In this document: one piece after another, positions 38,201 through 41,981 of the stretch
How positions within the stretch are numbered: the stretch's first letter is position 1
How the letters are laid out: the number at the start of each line of letters is the position of its first letter
Origin: Pseudomonadota bacterium
GTDB taxonomy: Bacteria; Verrucomicrobiota; Verrucomicrobiia; Limisphaerales; SXTU01
Direction of reading: 5' to 3'
NCBI GenBank assembly: GCA_009922615.1
Contig: RFVF01000015.1
Span: forward strand, 1-64,000
DNA length: 64,000 bases
Notes under the pieces: model-generated
Seen by the model: the letters and a program-made list of their open reading frames with translations, nothing else
Told to the model about the DNA's origin: nothing
Database searches by the model: none
Position numbers and translations under genes: made by a program

Positions 38201-41200
38201 GCGCGGACAACGTGTTTGTGGCGATCCCTGACCGGCATGTCATCAAGCAGATCACTTCTGCCGGAGTTGTTAGCACATTGGTGGGCAACTACGGCACTTC
38301 CGGCAGCGTCGACGGGATAGGCACGGCGGCGACGTTCAGCAATCCCTTCGCGGTGGCGCTGGACAATGCGGGCAACCTTTATGTCGCCGACACCCTTAAT
38401 AACACTATCCGCAAGGTGGTAACCGGCGCGGGTGGAGGCGGAGGCTCCGCAGCCTACACCCTGAGCGTGCTGGAGGATTCTGGTGCCTACACCGGCGGTG
38501 CCAACTTCGCCACGAGCATCTCGGCGGGCCCGGCGGACGAGTCCGCGCAAGTCGTGGAATTCCTGGTGTCGAACGACAACAACGCGCTGTTTAGCAGCCA
38601 GCCGGCGATTGCGGCGAATGGGACCTTGACATTCACCCCGGCGGCTAATGCTAGCGGCACAGCCACGGTGACGGTGCGGGCTCATGACGACGGCGGCACG
38701 GCCAATGGGGGCGTGGACACCAGCGCGGCGCAGACCTTCACTATCGTGGTGAACAGCGTGAACGACGCGCCGAGAATCACACTCGCGGCAAACACCGTGA
38801 CGGTGCTGGAGGACAGTGGCGCATACAGTGGCGCGCTGGCGACCTTCTCGACCGGCCCGGCGAACGAGTCCGGCCAGAGCATCATCAATGTGACGGTGAC
38901 GGGGAACAGCAACCCCGGCCTCTTCAGCGTGGCTCCGGCGGTGAGCACCAGCGGCGTGCTGACCTTCACCCCGGCGGCGAACGCCAACGGCAGCGCGACG
39001 GTGACGATCCGGGCACAGGACAACGGCGGCACGGCCAACGGCGGGGTGGACACGAGCGCGCCGGTGAGCTTCACCATCAACGTGACTGCCGTGAATGATG
39101 CGCCGAGTTTTGCGCTCGGTTCGGAAAGCCGTATTATCGCCTGGGGGGCAAACGATCACGGGGCCACCAATGTCCCGGCTGGACTTTCGGGTGTAGCTGC
39201 GATCGCGTCAGGGGAGTGGCATTCACTCGCTCTCAAGAGCGACGGCACAGTGGTCGCGTGGGGCGATAATTCTCAGGGAAGGGCGACTGTTCCGGCTGGT
39301 CTGAGCGGGGTGACTGCGATTGCTGCCGGTTGGCGTCACAGTCTTGCGCTGAAGAGCGACGGCACCGTAGTCGCGTGGGGCAGCAACAGCGACGGCCAGA
39401 CGGATGTGCCAGCGGGGTTGAACAACGCGGTCGCCATTGCGGCTGGCTTTAATATCAGCATGGCGGCCAAGAGCGACGGCACGGTCGTCGTATGGGGGCA
39501 AGCTGACTTCCAGCAACTCAACATCCCTGCCGGCTTGGGGAACGTAATCGCCGTCGCCGCGGGCTATCACAGCGTGGCGCTCAAGAGTGATGGCACGGTG
39601 GTCGCTTGGGGTGGGGACGGCAACGGTGAGGCTGATGTGCCGGCCGGCTTGTCGGGCGTGACGGCCATCGCTGCTGGGAACAATCACACGCTGGCACTCA
39701 AGAGCGACGGGACGGTGGTGGCGTGGGGCTATAACGGCTCAGGCCAGACAGATGTGCCGGTAGGCCTGAACAATGTGATTGCGATTGCGGCTGGCAGCCA
39801 CAACAGCCTCGCGCTCAAGAACGACGGAACAGTAGTCGCATGGGGCAATAACGATGCAGGGCAATCCTCTGTGCCAGTGGGCTTGGCGAATGTAACTGCG
39901 ATCGCGGGTGGCGTAGGCGCGGCCGGGCACAGCTTGGCCATTTACTCCCTCTCCATCGCCAGCGGCATCTCCGTAAATGAAGGCAGTGGCGGCTTCACAC
40001 GCGCCAACGCTGCCACCAGCATCTCCGCCGGCCCGGCGAATGAATCTTCGCAGTCCGTGAGCTTCACGGTCTCGAACGACAATAACGCGCTGTTCAGCAG
40101 CCAGCCGGCCATTGCGGCGGACGGCACGCTGACCTTCACCCCCGCCTCAAGCGGCTTCGGCACGGCTACAGTGACGGTGATTGCGCATGACGACGGCGGC
40201 ACGGCCAACGGTGGCGTGGACACCAGCGCGGCGCAGACCTTCACCATCACGGTGAACCCGCTGGCCACGCGCGTCTTCCTCTCCGGTGCGACGCCGACGG
40301 GCCGGCAGGGTGAAACCCTGGTGGTGCCCATCCTGCTCAAGGCCACCGGCACCGAGAATGCCGTGGGCTTCACGCTGAACTTCGACGCGAGCAAACTCAC
40401 CTACGCGGGGGCCGCGCTCGGCGCGAATGCGACCGGAGCCTCGCTCCTGGAAAACACCGCCCCTGCCGCCTCCGGCCGCGTGGGTCTGGTGCTCACGCGC
40501 GGGGCGGGCGGCGGGGCCTTCGCAACGGGCGACAACGAGTTATTGCTCGTCTCCTTCACCGTCAGCCCCACGGCCACCGTGGGCTCGACCCCGATCACCT
40601 TCAGCGATGCGACCGCGCGCCGTGAAGTGACGGATGCGTCGGCCACGGTGATCGCCACGGCCTTCGTGGATGGCAGCGTGACCATCGCGACCGCGGTGGC
40701 CGGCACGGCGAGCAATTACGAGGGTGACGTGGCCCCGCGGCCCTACGGCACCGGCAACGGCAGCGTGACCGTGGCGGACGCGGTGCAGATCGGCCGGTTT
40801 GCCGCCGGCCTCGACACGGCGAACAGCGCCAACGGCGAGTTCCAACGCGCGGACTGCGCGCCGCTGGGCACCAAGGGCGACGGCCGCATCACGGTCGCCG
40901 ACTGGGTGCAGTCCCTGCGCTTCGCGGCCGGCTTGGATACGCCGGGCACGGTGGGTGGCCCGACGATGCAGGGCGCGGGCTTGATGGCGACGAGCGCGAA
41001 ACTCCCGGCCGGCACGCGCGTGGTGCGTGTGGCAGGCGGCAGTCTCACCGCCGGCCAGGCGAACACTGTGAGCGTGCAGATGGACGCGCAGGGCAACGAG
41101 GCCGGCGTGAGCCTGAGCCTGAGCTTCGACGCGACGGCGCTGACCTTCGTGAACGCGACGACCGGCAGCGGTGCCGCAGGCGGCTCGCTCATCGTCAACA

Positions 41201-41682
41201 GCGTGAAGGCGGCGGCGGGCAAAGTGGGCTTGGTGCTGGTGCTGCCGGCCGGCAAGAGCCTCGCGGCGGGCACGCAGGAAATCGTGACGCTGACCTTCAA
41301 CGTGACGGGCAGCGGCAGCACGGCGATCAGCCTCACCGGGGATTCACCGGTGGCACGTGAAGTGGCGGACGTGAACGCAAACCCCTTGGGCGCGACCTTC
41401 GTGGGCGGCACGTTCAACATCGTTCTGCCCACCGGCCTCAAGGCCGCCGGCCTGGAACGCGCGGCGGACGGTTCGCTGCGGCTTGTGGTGCGCAACACCG
41501 ACGGCACGGCCGTGACGGCGGCGCAGGCGGCGAAGTATCAAGTCTTCGTGACGGCGAACCTCGGCGGCGCATGGACGCTGCTGTCCAACGCGCTGGTCGT
41601 GGAGAACGGTGCGCTCAAGATCGTGGACCCGTCCGCGAATGGCGCGGGCCTGCGGCTCTACAAGCTGGTGGAGACGCCGTGA
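26221..41682 (+). CDS. Giant exported multi-propeller/cadherin-like repeat protein with cohesin and dockerin-like modules
   Basis: One uninterrupted frame of 5153 residues. Approximate order: signal peptide 1-36; delta-60 repeats 37-400 (e.g. LQPDGKILVAGLFTSVNG); Ig/cadherin-like repeats from 401, 17 in all, each of about 105-115 residues with EDSGA..., GPANESAQ, ALFSVQPAI, FTPAANANGSATVTV and DDGGTANGGVD. Set between them are NHL repeats (751-1060), Asp-box repeats (1289-1590; STDSGVTWTARDS), a carbohydrate-binding-like domain (1930-2102; NGSFETGSFTGW), Asp-box (2324-2625), RCC1 (2851-3224), Asp-box (3451-3747), NHL (3754-4074) and RCC1 (4300-4577). The end is cohesin (4684-4824), dockerin-like duplex (4834-4914), cohesin (4937-5070) and a beta tail. 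Secreted or surface-borne; adhesion or polymer binding is inferred. No C-terminal sorting signal is obvious. Confidence 0.93.
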   Translation: MSTPSRRLVLSPWEQLATRSLPLLAVFSLITGSLCAQLSPGSVNTNFTVGTGFDLTVLTIARQPDAKLVVGGQFTTYNGVARNRLLRLNYDGSNDATFTPGAGADSSVNSVAVSPDGKIVAGGDFLNFNNVARRRLVRLNANGTVDTSFAPTGGANAGPDGSVAAVAVQVDGKVLLGGSFLNVNGTTRTRIARLNLDGTVDPAFNPGTGFNNTVNALALQPDGKILVAGLFTSVNGTTRNRVARLNTDGSVDATFVPGTLDNGYANSVSVASDGKVLLGGHIDAGGNSHLLRLNSNGSLDTTFNTGNNVINSTVNAVVVHTDGKVLIGGYFSAVNGLSRNGVARMLTNGVVDAAFVPGTGANNTVWALALEPEGNFVAGGNFTTYAGLSRSRIARIQSEFINQPPVMVALTNQTVLEDSGTTTLTLSGLAAGQAGEITQLVTNITATSSNPALVPNPTVTYTPGANTGTLAFTPVANAFGSATITIVIQDNAGTANGGVDKSTNSFTLTVSPVNDAPSATLAGSALSVIAETGAQTLANFAANISAGPANESGQSINFIVTNNNNALFSVQPAIAANGTLTYTPLLGASGTATVTVRVHDDGGTANGGVDTSAPMTFTIDVTSGNKPPTVNFASATVTVLEDSGAASVSSFAALSPGPANESAQTVSVVSVTAANTSLFSVQPAIAANGTLTFTPAANANGSATVTVIVQDDGGTANGGVDKATNTFTIAITPVNDAPSFALPGGPAAAAAQGPWTVSTVASELTGHAGGVVKDSAGNLFVCDSFNNQIKKITPAGSVSVFATGLQTVCWLTIDANDNLYVTAGDEHRVKKVTPAGVVSVLAGNGSAGYADGTGAGAVLNYPTGIALDSAGNLFVAEGNNNVIRKITPAGVVTTFVGTAGTSGGTDGTGAAARFTSPMGMGIDSADNLYVVEQNNHTLRKITPAGVVTTVAGLAGSAGAVDGTGSAARFLAPQDVKVDLAGNLLVADMGNHAIRQVTPLGVVTTIIGVLGDYGFVDGTGSAVRLSGPRGLWIDGSGTVYIGEWNNYAVRKAVAAVAAVGGSSGPYTVTVNEDSGAYSGGAGFATSISAGPANESGQTVSFVVSNDNNALFSVQPAISASGTLTFTPTANAFGSATVTVIAKDNGGTANGGVDTSAPQTFTITVNSVNDAPSVTFATNNIVRLQDSGVFTGGAGFASFSPGPANESAQTLLGYTVANNNNALFSSQPAISTSGVLTFTLAAAVNGTATVTVIAQDDGGTANGGVDKSTNTFTITVGAVNHAPSFALPAGVSGGVAGETWTPRDSVRNWARIASSADGTKLVAATWGGQLYTSTDSGVTWTARESNRQWFYVASSSDGTKLVASPGGGPRDYIYTSTDSGVTWTPRLTDATRVWMGVASSADGTKLVAVASGSQIFTSTDSGVTWTARDSARSWNAVASSADGTKLAAAVGRGLIYTSTDSGVTWVAQPGSGSHGWYDIASSADGTKLIAADYTFSGGYIYTSADSGVTWTARLTDAGRPWRTVASSADGNTLLAAGIDTQIYVSTDAGSTWTARDSVRGLRDGLAVSADGSKLVAAVYNDQIYTSTGGGSAAYTLSVLEDSGAYTGGANFVTSISPGPANEAGQSVAFTVSNDNNALFSVQPAISAAGTLSFTPAANAFGSATVTVIARDDGGTANGGVDTSAPQTFTITVTAVNDAPTITFSANNVTVLEDSGAASISGFASFSVGPANESAQTITSVTVSSDNPALFSVAPALTGGTLTFTPAANANGSATVTVIAQDSGGTANGGVDKATNTFTITVTAVNDAPVITFANSTVSVPQDSGAASVSAFATITTGPANESAQTITSVSVSSDNPALFSAGPALVGGTLTFTPAAGAAGSATVTVVAQDNGGTANGGVDKATNTFTIAVTIVNHAPTFTLRPVNTQSSLVSNGSFETGSFTGWVMSDTANTSPALAVRANGSNLGFFNVASSDGTYSATHGFSGTQAGSISLAQDVTIPPNGVATLSFTYRAAWQTFGAAGNRVFRFAVQPSGGGADLYSQTLLTAAPNTFVFQTANTPVTLDLTAFAGQSVRLVFVTDIAAGDVGNGSFQLDNVQLSATTPDFIVYENSGPSSTVNFATNIVAGPATEASQTVTFTVANNNNGLFSSQPAIAADGTLTFTTAQDVNGGATVTVYARDNGGTANGGVDTSVVKTFSVTVLPVNSAPRITPTSVTVLEDSGAFSGTRVTFATGPADESGQSITNVVTSNDNNALFSVQPVVSTAGVLTFTPAVNANGSATVTVIAQDNGGTANGGVNKATNTFTITVTPVNDAPSFALPAGANSPAGQTWTLQSGYSFADTPAIAYSPDGSRLMAGRWGEYSYLSTDYGVTWSARNTDTIRSYQGGFAFSADGMRIYAAPRYTQMLTSTDGGTTWSALPLTPGNNGYWTGVACSSNGRVVIGGNGDFGYLYVSTDYGANWTANLTDAVRGWGGVAASSDGTVLAAASYARAAGNIPDRIYISTDSGATWTARGPTAFWVGVACSLDGRKLVGTTDNGQIYTSTDGGLNWTARESTRNWGRVFSSADGNTLLTAALGVLYRSTDAGVTWTADSSRNWKSDRIPITMTADGSRFAAVSNNRIYTSSGGPSGPYTLTVNEDSGAYAGGANFATSISVGPADESAQTLTFSVSNDNNALFAAQPAMSSSGTLTFTPAANAYGSATVTVVAQDNGGTANGGVDTSAAQTFTITVSPVNDAPTVALSANNVTVLEDSGIKTVSGFATVTSFGPNESAQTLLGHVLTAANPALFSVQPAIDNSGVLTFTPAANANGSTTVTVVSQDSGGTANGGVDKTTNTFTITITPVNDAPSFALNSGLLSVVGVGFDGTTRGYAVGTGGYGQLGAGMGIGSSPSPVQIVNITSFTQVSAGDYQGMGLTADGTVWVWGRNDSGQLANGVIADGGNNASYVPLQVAGLANVIKVDAGFGWNMVLKADGTVWTWGNNSSGQLGLGSIGSPVTTPTQVPGLTAITDIVASGQNAFALKSDGTLWTWGANGNGLLGRGAQWASEATPAAVSSLGNNVARLFPAVGTHVFVEKTDGTIWSWGDYYHGQRGDGSSGGNFNPTPVFIPALGAHQVLTMAAGQVTSFAVMNDGSVKAWGANYNGVELGLGSGNGRQTTPVTVPGLANVVSVSPDWGGLALDASGRVYAWGQSGAANVYATPTLVAGLSNITAISSGQNFFYALGNYSSTLMGIAVNEDSGSQTVTSLLTGIAAGPANESAQTVSFTVSNDNNALFSTQPAISTAGTLTYTLAANVSGTAVVTVVAHDDGGTANGGVDTSAPQTFGILVNAVNDAPTVALSANTVTVLEDSGLKTVSGFATVTSFGPNESSQTLLGHTVTAANPALFSVQPAIDNSGVLTFTPAANANGSTTVTVVSQDSGGTANGGVDKTTNTFTITITPVNDAPSFGIPAGVAAPAASPGGETWTAQAGAGMDYWFAIASSADGTKLAAVSGLGQIHTSTDSGVTWTARLTDANRNWRGIASSTDGTKLAAVNYNGQIYTSTDSGATWTARETTRYWWAIASSADGTKLVAADFNGGSGGYLYTSTDSGATWTERLNDFGRPWRGVASSADGTKLVAVAENSQVYTSTDSGVTWTARDSSRTWQGVASSADGTKLVAFVSAGQLYTSADSGATWTARDSNRNWTSVASSSDGSRLLASVNNGNLYTSADSGVTWTARDSTRTWQCVASSADGSKLAAGVYNGQIYTSAGVGVGGGGVAGTVTTLAGTAGVEGSADGSGAAAQFRNLYGVAVDAAGNVYVPDIQNHTLRKITPAGVVTTLAGSPGVNASVDGTGNAARFSSPSGAAVDGAGNVYVTDQGGKIRKVTPSGEVTTLAGSGSIGSADGTGAAASFYGPIGIAVDSTGDNIYVSDTYNRTIRKVTSAGVVTTIAGQVGVSGTADGTGSAAQFSYPWHLALDSHGDLYVADAGSLRKVTPAGIVITVKTFLELGGNAYGVTVDSADNVFVAIPDRHVIKQITSAGVVSTLVGNYGTSGSVDGIGTAATFSNPFAVALDNAGNLYVADTLNNTIRKVVTGAGGGGGSAAYTLSVLEDSGAYTGGANFATSISAGPADESAQVVEFLVSNDNNALFSSQPAIAANGTLTFTPAANASGTATVTVRAHDDGGTANGGVDTSAAQTFTIVVNSVNDAPRITLAANTVTVLEDSGAYSGALATFSTGPANESGQSIINVTVTGNSNPGLFSVAPAVSTSGVLTFTPAANANGSATVTIRAQDNGGTANGGVDTSAPVSFTINVTAVNDAPSFALGSESRIIAWGANDHGATNVPAGLSGVAAIASGEWHSLALKSDGTVVAWGDNSQGRATVPAGLSGVTAIAAGWRHSLALKSDGTVVAWGSNSDGQTDVPAGLNNAVAIAAGFNISMAAKSDGTVVVWGQADFQQLNIPAGLGNVIAVAAGYHSVALKSDGTVVAWGGDGNGEADVPAGLSGVTAIAAGNNHTLALKSDGTVVAWGYNGSGQTDVPVGLNNVIAIAAGSHNSLALKNDGTVVAWGNNDAGQSSVPVGLANVTAIAGGVGAAGHSLAIYSLSIASGISVNEGSGGFTRANAATSISAGPANESSQSVSFTVSNDNNALFSSQPAIAADGTLTFTPASSGFGTATVTVIAHDDGGTANGGVDTSAAQTFTITVNPLATRVFLSGATPTGRQGETLVVPILLKATGTENAVGFTLNFDASKLTYAGAALGANATGASLLENTAPAASGRVGLVLTRGAGGGAFATGDNELLLVSFTVSPTATVGSTPITFSDATARREVTDASATVIATAFVDGSVTIATAVAGTASNYEGDVAPRPYGTGNGSVTVADAVQIGRFAAGLDTANSANGEFQRADCAPLGTKGDGRITVADWVQSLRFAAGLDTPGTVGGPTMQGAGLMATSAKLPAGTRVVRVAGGSLTAGQANTVSVQMDAQGNEAGVSLSLSFDATALTFVNATTGSGAAGGSLIVNSVKAAAGKVGLVLVLPAGKSLAAGTQEIVTLTFNVTGSGSTAISLTGDSPVAREVADVNANPLGATFVGGTFNIVLPTGLKAAGLERAADGSLRLVVRNTDGTAVTAAQAAKYQVFVTANLGGAWTLLSNALVVENGALKIVDPSANGAGLRLYKLVETP
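34411..36540 (+). repeat. Near-identical repeat modules within the giant gene
   Basis: The cadherin-like module at about 34411-34750 and that at 36205-36540 are nearly the same at DNA level, including a shared stretch from TTCAGCGTGCAGCCGGCG through the block encoding DNSGVLTFTPAANANGSTTV, with scattered third-position changes. A second pair, 30988-31060 and 38445-38520, encodes AYTLSVLEDSGAYTGGANF with about two mismatches. Synonymous-site identity this high within one gene implies recent duplication or gene conversion. Confidence 0.65.
40261..41430 (+). other. Cohesin - dockerin-like - cohesin region of the giant protein
   Basis: The first cohesin-like domain has VFLSGATPTGRQGETLVVP, VGFTLNFDASKLTYAGA and LLLVSFTV. 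The second has VSVQMDAQGNEAGVSLSLSF in part and EIVTLTFNV. Between them are two EF-hand-like dockerin half-repeats: GTGNGSVTVADAVQIGRFA and GTKGDGRITVADWVQSLRFA, each followed by AGLD. The repeated Gly/Asn/Asp loop plus VTVADxVQ helix matches the duplicated dockerin pattern, with Ca-binding positions largely kept. Confidence 0.75.
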
Positions 41683-41689
41683 TGGTAGT

Positions 41690-41713
41690 AGGGCCGACCT
41701 GCTGGTCGGCCTT
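41690..41713. repeat. GC-rich palindromic hairpin (REP-like or terminator)
   Basis: GGCCGACC (41692-41699), loop TGCT, GGTCGGCC (41704-41711) is a perfect 8-bp stem with a tetraloop, extendable by a G-T and an A-T pair. It begins 8 bases after the giant gene's stop codon. There is no T run, so a REP-type intergenic element or RNA-stabilising hairpin is as likely as a terminator. Confidence 0.5.
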
Positions 41714-41760
41714 GGACGCTTGACGCGTCGATTGCTCTAGCGGCCTCGTGTGAGGTTGCG

Positions 41761-41810
41761 ACGGGCTTCAGCGGTAGCAGTCGTGTGCCCGCTGAAGCCC
41801 GTTTTCTTTT
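41761..41810 (+). terminator. Intrinsic terminator candidate after the giant gene
   Basis: ACGGGCTTCAGCGG (41761-41774) pairs perfectly with CCGCTGAAGCCCGT (41789-41802) across a 14-base loop, and the stem runs straight into TTTTCTTTT. A 14-bp perfect stem with a U-rich tail is a strong rho-independent terminator for transcription from the giant gene. The gap 41683-41981 otherwise shows no gene that I can support. Confidence 0.72.
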
Positions 41811-41981
41811 CACCGCACCCAACCCGCTTCGGTTTGGTTTCTTTGCGCTGTTTGGGTCGACGAGAGACGAATAACAATACGGCTGACGGCTCATGCGTCC
41901 AACGGGCCGTCTCCGACGCGGCACCGCTTGGGCGTGTGGGTTTCGGAGCGACGAGTCCATGCAATTCAACATCCTGCCATC

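Noticed and set aside
26221-41682. Possible CRISPR or satellite array, because of many regularly spaced similar DNA segments
   Set aside because: The period is about 330 bases, the repeats are in frame and encode cadherin-like and propeller modules; no short palindromic repeat with unique spacers is present.
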